Shown: positions 1-7,960, counted from the first letter of the stretch. The stretch is DNA of 17,586 nucleotides from Halobacteriales archaeon QS_9_70_65 (GCA_003023535.1 PXSC01000018.1:1-17586); one strand, 5' to 3'. Numbers and translations: made by a program. Notes: generated from the sequence alone by a model not told the origin.

Positions 1-117
1 GCCCGCCGGGAGTCGGAAGCGGCGCTGTCGGCCCTGGAGACCGCCGACGTCGTCGACTCGAAGGCCGTCGGCTACCTCCAGGACCTCGCGGAGTTCGTCA
101 TCGTCCGGGAGCGCTGA
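1..117 (+). CDS. C-terminal end of a probable polyprenyl (isoprenoid) diphosphate synthase, partial
   Basis: Frame 1 is open from the window edge to a TGA at 115-117 and gives the last 38 residues of a protein that ends YLQDLAEFVIVRER. A leucine-rich helix followed by LAxFVIxR and a short charged tail resembles the C-terminus of trans-isoprenyl diphosphate synthases, which make the geranylgeranyl or geranylfarnesyl chains of archaeal lipids and quinones. The Asp-rich catalytic motifs lie outside the window, so this rests on tail similarity alone. The codon use (GC-rich third positions) fits a real gene. The next gene on the same strand begins 45 bases later behind its own promoter-like sequence, so the two need not be co-transcribed. 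Confidence 0.5.
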   Translation, partial: ARRESEAALSALETADVVDSKAVGYLQDLAEFVIVRER

Positions 118-134
118 CCGCGAACGGCAACGTG

Positions 135-138
135 TTTA
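135..138 (+). promoter_or_regulatory. TATA-like box for the PRPP synthetase gene
   Basis: TTTA at 135-138 is the only A/T-rich patch between the two genes and is centred about 26 bases before the ATG at 163. This is the spacing of a haloarchaeal promoter that makes a leaderless transcript. No Shine-Dalgarno-like sequence precedes the ATG. Confidence 0.45.
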
Positions 139-162
139 CCGACGGGCGCCGCAACTCCACGC

Positions 163-996
163 ATGATCGTGCCCGGCTCCACCTCCCAGGAGCTCGCGGC
201 GGCGCTCGCCGCGGAGCTGGACGAGCCGCTGGCCGCCGTCGAGTACGACCGCTTTGCCGACGGCGAACGGCTCGTCCGCGTGCCCGAAACCGACGACCGC
301 GCCGTCGTCGTCTGTGCGACCGTCTCCGACCGCGCACACGTCGAACTGCTCCAGCTGCAGGACGCCGCCCGCCGGCGGGCCGAGGAGGTCGTCACCGTCT
401 TGCCGTACATGGGATACGCCCGCCAGGACGAGGCCTTCGAGCCCGGACAGCCGGTCTCGGCGCGAGCCGTCGCCCGGGCCGTCTCGACCGGCACCGACCG
501 CGTCGTCGTCGTCAACCCCCACGAGCGGGCGGTGTGTGACTTCTTCGACGCCCCCTGCGAGGCCGTCGACGCCGCCGCCCGGCTGGCGGCGCCGCTGCCG
601 GAGCTGGACGAGCCGCTGTTCCTCGCGCCCGACGCCGGGGCCGTCGCGCTGGCGGCGGCCGTCCGGGACGCCCACGGCGGCGGCGAGACCGACCACTTCC
701 GGAAGCACCGCGTCTCCGACACCGACGTCGAGGTCCGACCCAGCGACGCCCGGACCGCCGGCCGGGACGTGGTGCTCGTCGACGACATCGTCGCCACGGG
801 GGCGACGATGAGCACCGCCATCGACCAGCTGTCGCGGCCGGCGCGGGTGTTCGTCGCCTGCGTCCATCCGATGCTGGCCGACGGCGCCCGGGCGAGACTC
901 GCCGCCGCCGGCGCCGACGGCGTCTACGGTACCGACACCGTCGAGCGGCCCGTCTCGACGGTCAGCGCCGCCCCCGCCGTCGCCGACGTCCTCTGA
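163..996 (+). CDS. prs: Ribose-phosphate pyrophosphokinase (PRPP synthetase)
   Basis: Makes 5-phosphoribosyl-1-pyrophosphate from ribose 5-phosphate and ATP in the cytosol, feeding purine, pyrimidine, histidine and tryptophan synthesis. The 277-residue length suits archaeal enzymes. In order: FADGE (31-35), the ATP-site segment YMGYARQDEAF (82-92), a VNPHE segment (117-121) where bacterial enzymes have a metal-binding D-x-H, PDAGA (156-160), a catalytic-loop-like KHR (181-183), and the PRPP-binding loop VVLVDDIVATGAT (203-215). The ATG at 163 is chosen because the typical N-terminus (IVPGSTSQELA) follows immediately and a promoter-like box lies 26 bases upstream. No frameshift or missing motif is seen. 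It converges with the zinc-ribbon gene that ends at 1044. Confidence 0.93.
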   Translation: MIVPGSTSQELAAALAAELDEPLAAVEYDRFADGERLVRVPETDDRAVVVCATVSDRAHVELLQLQDAARRRAEEVVTVLPYMGYARQDEAFEPGQPVSARAVARAVSTGTDRVVVVNPHERAVCDFFDAPCEAVDAAARLAAPLPELDEPLFLAPDAGAVALAAAVRDAHGGGETDHFRKHRVSDTDVEVRPSDARTAGRDVVLVDDIVATGATMSTAIDQLSRPARVFVACVHPMLADGARARLAAAGADGVYGTDTVERPVSTVSAAPAVADVL

Positions 997-1043
997 GGGG
1001 TATCGCAGGGTCGACGGTCGACAGGCACGGCCGTCCACGCGGG

Positions 1044-1346
1044 TCACCGCTCGCCGACGCTCTCGGCGTCGAACTTCACGTACGCCTCCGTCTCGGCGTC
1101 CGGGAGCGTGGGGTCGTCGTGGTGGTACGTCCGCCGTGACCCACACCGCGGGCAGTCGGGCGTCTCCTCGTCGTCCGTCGGCGCGCCGTCGCCGCCGTCA
1201 CGACGGTGGCCGCCTGCGTCGCTGGCATCGTCTTCTCTGCCGTCGTCGTCGCCGTCGTCACTGGTGTCCCCGGTATCGTCCTCTCCGGCGGCACCCGCCG
1301 ACGGGTCGTGATGACCGCAGACCGGACACACCAGAAAACGGGTCAT
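1044..1346 (-). CDS. Small acidic zinc-ribbon protein, last gene of the ileS operon
   Basis: A 100-residue protein with two Cys pairs, CPVCG near residue 7 and CPRCG about 55 residues later, which together should bind one zinc. Between them lies a very acidic, probably disordered Asp/Glu/Gly linker (about residues 17-60). The C-terminus (AYVKFDAESVGER) looks structured. The ATG at 1346 (MTRFLVCPVCG) is preferred to one four codons upstream because it overlaps the stop of the preceding gene as ATGA, the usual sign of translational coupling. The paired Cys resemble small archaeal zinc ribbons of the TFS/Rpo type, but the catalytic acidic hairpin of a TFS is absent, so no specific role is assigned. 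Confidence 0.75.
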   Translation of the reverse strand: MTRFLVCPVCGHHDPSAGAAGEDDTGDTSDDGDDDGREDDASDAGGHRRDGGDGAPTDDEETPDCPRCGSRRTYHHDDPTLPDAETEAYVKFDAESVGER

Positions 1347-3286
1347 CGCCGCCTCCACAGCAGCAGCGTTGCGGCCAGCACCGCGAGGACGGCGACGGGA
1401 CCGGGGGCGGCGCCGGTGGCATCCGTCTCCGTCGTCACCGCGCCGTTTCCTCCCCCGCCGGCGCCGGCTCGTTCGGCCGGGGTCGGCGACGCCGAGGCCC
1501 CCTCCCGCACCTGCACCCGCGCCGACGCCCGGTCGCCGGCCCGGACGGTGTAGCCGCCGGGCGTCTCGAACGTCGTCGTCGCCTCGACGGTCGTCTCCCC
1601 GGTGACGGTCACGCGCGTGCCGGCGACCGGCTGGCCGTCGACGGCGAACTCGACGGTGCCGGCGGCCGGGCGGTCGGCCGCCGGGGCGACGGTCGCTCGC
1701 AGCACCACGCGCTCGCCGGGGGCGGCCGTCTTCGGCGCGGCCGACAGTTCCGTCACCCGCGGCTCGCCCGGCGGCTCGACGGTCGCCGTCGCCGTCGTCC
1801 CGCCGGCCCGCAGTTCGTACTCGCCCGGCGTCTCGAAGTCGCGGGCGAACGATAGCGTCGTCGACTCTCCGGGGGTGAGGCGGCCGCGGCGGGTCTCGAC
1901 GAGGTCGCCGTCGACGGCGAACTCGACGGCGTACTCGCCGGGGTCAGGGCCCTCGTTGTGGACGACGACGGTCGTCTCGAGCCGCTCGCCGGCCACGAGT
2001 CGCGGCGTCTCGAGCGGTTCCGACCGGTAGGGGCCGTCGACGGTGTACCCCTCGACGGACCGGGTGAACACCGCCCCGCCGAAGGCCTCGGCGTGGGCCG
2101 CCCGATCCCAGGCCGACGGCGTCGCCGTCGTTTCGGTGTACCGCTCGGCGTCCGCGCGGATGTCCGCCCCGCCGGCGGCCTCGATCGCGTCCAGCAGGTC
2201 GGCCTGCGTCACCTCCCCGCCGCACTCCGCGACGACGCCGCCGACGGAGGCGTCGGCGGTCGCCCTGAGCCGCCGGTCCAGCGCCCCGTAGACGAGCGCG
2301 CCCTTCTCGTAGTCGGCCTCGTCGTCCCAAGTGTCCGGCTCCGCCAGCCGGACGTCCGCGTGGGTCTCGCGGTCGCCCTCCTCCAGCTTCTCCCGGAACG
2401 TCTCGTGGTCGATGCGGCCGGCCTCGTAGCTGTACAGCGCCGCGTAGTAGTCGGCCATCCCCTCGATCGTCCACCGCGTCGCCTCGGTCGGGTCGTACTC
2501 CTGTCGCGTGTGAACGTACTCGTGGACCCAGGCGTTGCGCGGGCCGGCGACGCGCTGGGTGTCGCGGACCCACATGTCGGCGTCGCCGCGCTGGAGGCCG
2601 GTGGCGGCCCACCCGACGGTCGTCGGTGCGGCGACGACGAACACCTCCTCGTCGGGGTCGCCGAATGGAAGCCGTCGGGCGGCGTCGGCCATCGAGTTCA
2701 AGACCGTCTCCGGGTCGGCCCGCAGGTCGGCCGCCGCGGGGACGACCAGCCGGAGCCGCTGGTCGACCCCTTCGACGTCGCGGGTCCGGACCTCGGCCGG
2801 GCCGAGGTAGGTGACGTTCGGCCCGGCGACGCCCTCGCCGGCGACCGCGTGGCGCTGGTCGGCCGCGAGCTGCCCTGTCCGGTCGTAGACTGCGACCCGC
2901 GGCGACCGGACGAGCGCCCACCCGTCGGTGACGACGAAGGTGTACCGCTCGCCGGCACCCCGGTCGACGGTGACGTTGCCGGTCATCGTGTACGACAGCG
3001 TCGGCCGGTCGGTCGAGCGGGTCCACTCGTAGGTCCGCTCGTCGACCCGGGTGAACCCCTCCGTCTCGTAGACGTCCGTCCGCCGCGGGAGCACCACCGT
3101 GAGGCCGGCGGCGTCGCTCGGCGCGTCGACCGCCGTCGTCACGTCGACCCGGCCGGGCTCGTCGGCGCTAACCGTGTGCTCGACGGGTACCTCCTGGGCG
3201 GCCGCCGGCGCCGCCAGGAGGGCCGCGCCGGTCGCCAGCAGGACGAAAAGCGCGACCGCCGCGACCGGCCGCCGGAACGGGGACAT
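1343..3286 (-). CDS. Secreted, C-terminally anchored metallopeptidase-like protein with CARDB-like domains
   Basis: A 647-residue exported protein. Residues 1-31 form a Sec signal peptide (RR, hydrophobic core, then APAAAQE). A gluzincin-type site is visible: HEYVH at 255-259 (two zinc His and the catalytic Glu), then WTIEGMADYY with the probable third ligand E275. The two parts are 15 residues apart, shorter than the 18 of M1 aminopeptidases. Residues about 420-505 and 507-595 are two beta-sandwich repeats of CARDB type. A Gly/Thr-rich linker, a hydrophobic segment and a terminal WRRR follow (630-647), as in surface anchoring by archaeosortase, although the tripeptide reads PGP rather than PGF. 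The start ATG overlaps the ileS stop (TGATG). Probably a surface peptidase; the substrate is unknown. Confidence 0.8.
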   Translation of the reverse strand: MSPFRRPVAAVALFVLLATGAALLAAPAAAQEVPVEHTVSADEPGRVDVTTAVDAPSDAAGLTVVLPRRTDVYETEGFTRVDERTYEWTRSTDRPTLSYTMTGNVTVDRGAGERYTFVVTDGWALVRSPRVAVYDRTGQLAADQRHAVAGEGVAGPNVTYLGPAEVRTRDVEGVDQRLRLVVPAAADLRADPETVLNSMADAARRLPFGDPDEEVFVVAAPTTVGWAATGLQRGDADMWVRDTQRVAGPRNAWVHEYVHTRQEYDPTEATRWTIEGMADYYAALYSYEAGRIDHETFREKLEEGDRETHADVRLAEPDTWDDEADYEKGALVYGALDRRLRATADASVGGVVAECGGEVTQADLLDAIEAAGGADIRADAERYTETTATPSAWDRAAHAEAFGGAVFTRSVEGYTVDGPYRSEPLETPRLVAGERLETTVVVHNEGPDPGEYAVEFAVDGDLVETRRGRLTPGESTTLSFARDFETPGEYELRAGGTTATATVEPPGEPRVTELSAAPKTAAPGERVVLRATVAPAADRPAAGTVEFAVDGQPVAGTRVTVTGETTVEATTTFETPGGYTVRAGDRASARVQVREGASASPTPAERAGAGGGGNGAVTTETDATGAAPGPVAVLAVLAATLLLWRRR

Positions 3287-6200
3287 CAGTCGCCGGTTGC
3301 GGGCTCGATGGCGATCCGCACGTCGGTGCCCTCCACGTCCCAGGTGCGGTCGTGGCCGTCGGCGACACCGCCGAATCCGGCCGCCCGTACCTCCTCGGCG
3401 ATGAGTCCCTCGTGGTCGCGGACCAGCCCCGCGAGGCGGTCGTCCGCGACGTCGAGATCGACGCGGATCTCGGCCTCGATGTCGAGGTCCAGTTCCTTCC
3501 GCATCTCCTGGACCCGGCGGACGACCTCGCGGGCGTACCCCTCCGACTCGATGTCCTCGGTCAGCGTCGCGTCGACGTAGACGACGCCGCGCTCCTCGCC
3601 GTCGACGTCGAAGGCGGTGCCCTCGACGCCTTCGGGCGTCTCGGCGGTGAACGACACCATCTCGTCGGTCAGCTCGACCGCGCGGCCGAGCTCGTCGGCG
3701 ACGGCCGTCGACAGCGCTTCGAGGCTCGGCGCCTCGAGCGTGACGGCGTTGATCGCGTCCATCACCTCGCCGGCCGCGTCGCCGAACTCGGGGCCGAGCA
3801 CCGACATGTCTGCCCGGACGCCGTACCGCAGTTCCGCCCAGTCGGCGCCGGGCTCGACCAGCTCGATCTCGCGGGCGTTGAGCCGGTCGCACAACAGCGG
3901 CCGGTGGCGGTCGACGGCCGCGGCGGTCGCCTCGTCGTCGGCGGCGACGACGGCCCGCCGGACGGGCCAGCGGAGCTTCCGCTCGGCCCGCTGGCGGGCG
4001 TTGGAGCCGGCCTCCTCGACGGCCGCGACGACGTCGACGTCGGCCTCGAGTTGCGGGTCCCGGAGCGACTCCGTCGGCTCCGGCCAGTCGCACATGTGGA
4101 CGGTGTCGAAGCCGTCGTCGCCGGTCAGTGTCCCGTAGATGTCGTCGGCGACGTACGGCGCGTAGGGCGCCAGCAGCTTCGTCGTCTCCACGAGCACGCG
4201 GTACAGCGTCGCGTAGGCGGCCTGCTTGCTCGGCGACTCCTCCTCTTCCCACATTCGCTCGCGGACGACCTGGATGTAGAACCGGGAGACGTCCTCGACG
4301 ACGAACGACAGCAGCGCGTCGAGGGCCTTGTCCTGTCGGAACGACTCCCAGAAGTCGGTCATCTCGGCGACGGTGGTCTGGAGCCGCGACAGTACCCATT
4401 CGTCGACGGTCTCGATGTCGGCGTCGGCCAGCGCCGCCGACCCGTCCGTGTCGGGATCGAAGCCGTCCAGCCGCATGTACGGCAGCGGGAACCGGAAGAC
4501 GTTCCAGAGGATGTTCAGCCGGCGTTCCATTTCGGCGGTCTCGTCCCAGGAGAACCGCATGTCGTCGCCCTGCGGCGTCACCGACAGCAGGAACAGCCGC
4601 ATCGGGTCGACGCCGTGGTCGTCGATCACCTCGTGGGGGTCGACGAGGATGTCCTTCGACTTCGACATGCTGCGGCCGTCGGGCATGTTGGCGAAGCCGT
4701 GCATCACTACCTGCCGGTAGGGGATCTCGTCGAGGGCGGCCCCGCCCATCCCCAGCTGCGACCAGAACCACCCGCGGGTCTGGTCGTGGGCCTCGATGAT
4801 GAGGTCGGCGGGCCACAGCCGCTCGAAGTCGTCGGTCTCCTCGGGGTAGTTCAGCGTCCCCCACGACGCCATCGACGAGTCCAGCCAGACGTCGAAGACG
4901 TCCGGTACCCGGGTGTAGGTGGTTCCGTTCTCGGTGATCGTCAGCTCGTCGACGGTGTCCTTGTGGAGGTCGACCGTCTCGGGGTCGACCGCCTGGTCGA
5001 CTCGCTCGGCCAGCTCCTTCCGGGAGGACACGACGATGGCGTCGTCGACGTCGCCCGACCAGTCTTCGGCGGCTTCGCCGTCTTCGTTCGAGGCGGTCGC
5101 CTCGCTATCCGGCGTCCAGATGGGGATCGGGATCCCCCAGTAGCGCTGCCGGGAGACGTTCCAGTCCGGCGACTCCTCGACGAAGTCCCGAAACCGGTCG
5201 TCACGGGCCTCCTGGGGGTACCACTCGCTGTCCTCGATGAGCGACAGCAAGTCCTCCTTGATGTCGGTGACCGTGATGTACCACTGGTCGGTCACCATCT
5301 GGACGACGGGCGTGTCGCACCGCCAGCAGTGGCCGTAGTCGTGGTGGTGACGACCGCCGTGCAGCAGCAGCCCTCTCGCCTCGAGGTCGTCGGTGATCTC
5401 GGGGTCGGCGTCCTTGACGAACTGGCCGGCGTAGTCGCCGGCCGCCGGCTCGTAGATGCCGTCAGGCCCCACCGGACAGAACACCTCCAAGCCGAGTTCC
5501 CGGCCGCGCTCGAAGTCCACCTCGCCGTGGCCGGGCGCGGAGTGGACCAGCCCCGTGCGGTCGGTCTCGACGTAGTCGGCGGTGTACACCTGCAGGGCGC
5601 CGTCGCCGTCCGGGGCGTCGGGCACCGCCTCCCGGAGCGGGTGCTCGTAGCGCCAGCCGACCAGCTCCTCGCCGGACAGCGCCTCCCCGAGCGTCCACTC
5701 CTCGTAGTCGCCCCGCTCCAGGGTCTCCTCGACGCAGGACTCCTCGAGGTAGAGCCGTTCGGTCTCGCCGTCGACGGTCGCCTCGACGGCCCGGTAGGTG
5801 GCGTCACCGTCGACGGCGACGAAGGTGTTGGCCGGGATGGTCCACGGCGTCGTCGTCCAGATGACCAGGTACGCGTCGGTGCTCGCGGGTCCGTCGTCCC
5901 CGCTCGCTCGTTCCGAGGGCCCGCTCCGCTCGCCCTCGCGCAGCGGGAACTTCACGTAGACCGAGGGGTCCTCGACGTGGTCGTACTCGACCTCGTTGTT
6001 GGCGATGGCGGTCTCACACCGCGGGCACTGCGAGATGGAGCGTTTGCCCTGCTCGACGAGCCCGCGCTCGTGGGCCTTCGAGAACCCCCACCACGCCGCC
6101 TCCATGTACGAGGGGTCGACCGTCCGGTAGGGGTCGTCCCAGTCCATCCAGACGCCGAACGACCGGAAGTCCTCCTGTAGTCCGGCCAGCTGCTCGGTGG

Positions 6201-6576
6201 CGTAGGACTTGCACTCCTGGATGAAGTTCTGCTCGCCGAACTCCTCGATGTCCTTCTTGTTGTCGAAGCCGAGCCGTCCCTCGACGCGTGTCTCGATGGG
6301 CAGTCCGTGCATGTCGTAGCCCGGCCGGTCGGTGACGTCGTACCCCTGCATGCGGTGGTAGCGGATGTAGGCGTCCTTCAGCGTCTTGTTCCAGGTCGTC
6401 CCCATGTGGGCCGACCCGGAGGTGTACGGCGGGCCGTCGACGAAGAAGAACTCCTCGCCGCCCTCGCGGTGTCGCTTGGTCTGCTCGTAGGCGTCGACCG
6501 CCTCCCACCACTCGGCGATGCGGGTTTCGACCCCGCCGGCGTCGTACCGGTCGTCGACCGTCTCGAACCTGCTCAT
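3286..6576 (-). CDS. ileS: Isoleucyl-tRNA synthetase
   Basis: Charges tRNA-Ile with isoleucine and edits mischarged valine. At 1096 residues it is the long archaeal/eukaryotic type. Class I signatures: HMGT at 57-60 (HIGH motif) and SMSKS at 636-640 (KMSKS motif), with DGPPYTSGSAH before the first. The editing domain is inserted with TTTPWTIPAN at 241-250. Zinc-type pairs CPRC (184-187) and CWRC (417-420) are present, and WLDSSMASWG (564-573) is the conserved segment before KMSKS. An acidic insertion near 490-507 is typical of halophiles. The ATG at 6576 (MSRFETVDDRYD) is supported by a TATA-like box 26 bases upstream. It is the first gene of a three-gene operon with overlapping ends. Confidence 0.97.
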   Translation of the reverse strand: MSRFETVDDRYDAGGVETRIAEWWEAVDAYEQTKRHREGGEEFFFVDGPPYTSGSAHMGTTWNKTLKDAYIRYHRMQGYDVTDRPGYDMHGLPIETRVEGRLGFDNKKDIEEFGEQNFIQECKSYATEQLAGLQEDFRSFGVWMDWDDPYRTVDPSYMEAAWWGFSKAHERGLVEQGKRSISQCPRCETAIANNEVEYDHVEDPSVYVKFPLREGERSGPSERASGDDGPASTDAYLVIWTTTPWTIPANTFVAVDGDATYRAVEATVDGETERLYLEESCVEETLERGDYEEWTLGEALSGEELVGWRYEHPLREAVPDAPDGDGALQVYTADYVETDRTGLVHSAPGHGEVDFERGRELGLEVFCPVGPDGIYEPAAGDYAGQFVKDADPEITDDLEARGLLLHGGRHHHDYGHCWRCDTPVVQMVTDQWYITVTDIKEDLLSLIEDSEWYPQEARDDRFRDFVEESPDWNVSRQRYWGIPIPIWTPDSEATASNEDGEAAEDWSGDVDDAIVVSSRKELAERVDQAVDPETVDLHKDTVDELTITENGTTYTRVPDVFDVWLDSSMASWGTLNYPEETDDFERLWPADLIIEAHDQTRGWFWSQLGMGGAALDEIPYRQVVMHGFANMPDGRSMSKSKDILVDPHEVIDDHGVDPMRLFLLSVTPQGDDMRFSWDETAEMERRLNILWNVFRFPLPYMRLDGFDPDTDGSAALADADIETVDEWVLSRLQTTVAEMTDFWESFRQDKALDALLSFVVEDVSRFYIQVVRERMWEEEESPSKQAAYATLYRVLVETTKLLAPYAPYVADDIYGTLTGDDGFDTVHMCDWPEPTESLRDPQLEADVDVVAAVEEAGSNARQRAERKLRWPVRRAVVAADDEATAAAVDRHRPLLCDRLNAREIELVEPGADWAELRYGVRADMSVLGPEFGDAAGEVMDAINAVTLEAPSLEALSTAVADELGRAVELTDEMVSFTAETPEGVEGTAFDVDGEERGVVYVDATLTEDIESEGYAREVVRRVQEMRKELDLDIEAEIRVDLDVADDRLAGLVRDHEGLIAEEVRAAGFGGVADGHDRTWDVEGTDVRIAIEPATGD

Positions 6577-6599
6577 ACGTCACGTATCCGGCCGCGCTG

Positions 6600-6603
6600 T
6601 TAA
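6600..6603 (-). promoter_or_regulatory. TATA-like box of ileS, abutting the mobile element
   Basis: TTAA at 6600-6603 is centred 25-26 bases upstream of the ileS ATG, the expected position for a leaderless haloarchaeal transcript. It is the only A/T patch in a GC-rich stretch (GCGCGGCC lies just inside it). The right end of the neighbouring TnpB element stops at or within a few bases of this box, so the insertion replaced everything upstream of the core promoter. TTAA-like sequences are also plausible IS605-type target sites, so the box and the target may be the same bases. Confidence 0.5.
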
Positions 6604-6760
6604 GTGACTTCCTCACCCGCCGTGAACGGCGGGGCTTCCTACAAGGTCGGTCGCTGATTCTGAGGTTTCGGAACCATACGCTGAGAGGGTCGTCTGTCGG
6701 GATTTCCGACTCGCCTCTCGGTGTTCCGTGGTGCAGTCACAAGCACTCCCGTCCCGTGGC
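6604..6760 (-). ncRNA. Predicted omega RNA (sense-overlapping RNA) at the 3' end of tnpB
   Basis: In TnpB systems the guide RNA overlaps the 3' part of tnpB and ends just past the right-end hairpin, with the guide copied from flanking DNA. In Halobacterium salinarum, sense-overlapping transcripts (sotRNAs) from IS1341-type genes are known. Here the hairpin CCCGCCG-loop-CGGCGGG lies at 6616-6633 and spans the last codons of tnpB. The scaffold should run from inside tnpB to about 6604; the 5' limit is not visible and the value given is nominal. The guide would be read from the DNA beyond, across the ileS promoter. Confidence 0.5.
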
Positions 6761-7899
6761 GAGTCATTGCCTGCTGATTTCCAAAGCAGGCTCTCTCCCC
6801 ACGGGTCTACGCGGTCTGCGATATTCGCCGCCGCGTTCAGGTCGGCGTGATACTCCGTGACCCAACAGCCGTTATTTTGGCACCGGAAGTCGTCGCCGTC
6901 CCGGTGCCCGATGTGGCCGCAAGCGTGGCACGCTTGAGACGTGTAGGCCGCGTTGATATATTCGACAGGGATACCGGCGTCTCGCGCTTTGTCTTCGATA
7001 CGCTTCTGCAACCGGGCAAACGCCCACGCATGGAGTCGCCGGTTCATCCACTTCCCGTAGTCCAGTGACTCGCGGATGTATGATAAGTCTTCCATCACGA
7101 TTACCGGGTCCTCGAATCCACGAGTATACTCAACAGCCTTCCGAGACGCCTTCTCGACAATATCAGTGAGTGCGTTCTGGTAGTAGTCGAATCGCTTGTC
7201 AATCCGCCACTGTTCGGCGTCCCGCTCCTGTAGCCGTGTGAGTGTCGTGTGCATTTCTTTCCGCAGGTGGCGAGCGCGGCCACCATCAACGAGTATTGGG
7301 TCTACGGGCTTGCCCTGCTCGACGGCACAGCCGACAAGCAGATTCCCCTCTCCGATATCGAAGCCGACCGGCGTCGGGTCGTCCGGTGTCTCCGGCTCTG
7401 GTATCTCGTACTCGACGGTGACGTGTAGCCGCCATGATGTATGGTGGCGGTGTAACCGAAATTCACCCACCGATACGTCGCCGTTGAGAAGGTCCGTCCA
7501 CAGGTCCCGCTGTTCGGGATTGATACGCAACGGTATCCAAAAGGACGTACCACGCCCGGCCTGCGGGACATTCCAGCAAAACTCGTGTGTTCGCTCCGGC
7601 GAGTGGTCGAGCGCCCACCCTCGGTTGGTGAACCGTATCGGGTGGTCGTCGGTCAACTCCGACGCGTTGTACGTGTCCCGCAGTTTCGGCACGTAGCTCT
7701 TGAGCGCGTCTTTCGCGTATGATGTGAGGTTGTACGGTGTGACTACATCGTTGACTGCTGTTTGCGTATCACAACCGCTCTCGAAGGCGTCTTCGAGGGC
7801 GCGGCGATACGTCGCCACCGTTCGTTGAAGCCGTCGCTCTTTGTGCGCCGTGGGTGGCGCGAGCGTGGCTTCAAGGGTCTTGGTGGCGGTCCCTGTCAT
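6613..7899 (-). CDS. tnpB: TnpB, RNA-guided nuclease of an IS1341-type element
   Basis: Transposon-encoded TnpB proteins are the ancestors of Cas12 and cut DNA guided by an RNA made from the element's right end. This one has 428 residues and all RuvC-like catalytic residues: D181 in GFDIGEGN, E270 in VIVMEDLSYI and D353 in EYHADLNAAANIA. A zinc finger sits between the last two (C324, C327, C340, C345). The N-terminal part with helix-turn-helix-like basic helices is complete. The ATG at 7899 (MTGTATKTLEATL) is preferred; the frame stays open upstream but only through the non-coding element end. The C-terminus is encoded by the terminal hairpin, with the stop directly beside it. Catalysis looks intact, so it does not resemble the dead TldR repressor variants. 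Confidence 0.93.
   Translation of the reverse strand: MTGTATKTLEATLAPPTAHKERRLQRTVATYRRALEDAFESGCDTQTAVNDVVTPYNLTSYAKDALKSYVPKLRDTYNASELTDDHPIRFTNRGWALDHSPERTHEFCWNVPQAGRGTSFWIPLRINPEQRDLWTDLLNGDVSVGEFRLHRHHTSWRLHVTVEYEIPEPETPDDPTPVGFDIGEGNLLVGCAVEQGKPVDPILVDGGRARHLRKEMHTTLTRLQERDAEQWRIDKRFDYYQNALTDIVEKASRKAVEYTRGFEDPVIVMEDLSYIRESLDYGKWMNRRLHAWAFARLQKRIEDKARDAGIPVEYINAAYTSQACHACGHIGHRDGDDFRCQNNGCWVTEYHADLNAAANIADRVDPWGESLLWKSAGNDSPRDGSACDCTTEHREASRKSRQTTLSAYGSETSESATDLVGSPAVHGG
6616..6633. repeat. Right-end hairpin of the TnpB element
   Basis: A 7-base-pair stem (CCCGCCG/CGGCGGG) with a four-base loop TGAA. The identical 18 bases occur at 8162-8179 in the same orientation, and both copies are flanked by TTCCT-type sequence. 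Such hairpins are the TnpA recognition structures of IS200/IS605 elements, and on this side also the 3' scaffold of the guide RNA. Confidence 0.8.
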
Positions 7900-7910
7900 T
7901 GGACGACAGG
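7892..7910. promoter_or_regulatory. Inverted repeat over the tnpB start codon, possible operator
   Basis: CCTGTC (7892-7897) and GACAGG (7905-7910) form a perfect 6-base inverted repeat with a 7-base spacer. It covers the tnpB ATG (7897-7899). It could be a binding site for the ribbon-helix-helix-like neighbour or a hairpin masking the start. Function is inferred from position only. Confidence 0.3.
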
Positions 7911-7929
7911 TACTTATGCCGTAACACAC

Positions 7930-7935
7930 AAAAAA
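7930..7935. promoter_or_regulatory. Shared A/T tract between tnpB and the divergent small gene
   Basis: A run of six A on the plus strand lies about 26 bases before the ATG of the small gene (7959), ideal for a leaderless promoter. Read on the minus strand (TTTTTT) it lies about 33 bases before the tnpB ATG (7899). The 59-base divergent spacer has no other strong A/T box apart from ACTTATG at 7912-7918. One shared tract could serve both directions. Confidence 0.4.
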
Positions 7936-7946
7936 TCCACGGGACA

Positions 7947-7960
7947 ATACACAGATGTAT
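7947..7960. promoter_or_regulatory. Inverted repeat over the small gene's start, possible operator
   Basis: ATACA (7947-7951), spacer CAGA, TGTAT (7956-7960) is a perfect 5-base inverted repeat ending inside the ATG at 7959 of the ribbon-helix-helix-like gene. Position suggests autoregulation. Its sequence differs from the repeat at the tnpB start, so a common repressor for both is not shown. Confidence 0.28.

Noticed and set aside
3287..4864. Long minus-strand frame that would extend the peptidase to 1173 residues
   Set aside because: It is a shadow of ileS in another frame, extremely Arg/Pro rich, and the signal peptide marks the real start at 3286.
6996..7002. Possible loss of TnpB catalytic residues (TldR-type repressor)
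   Set aside because: D181, E270 and D353 are all present with normal context, so a dead-nuclease repressor is not supported.
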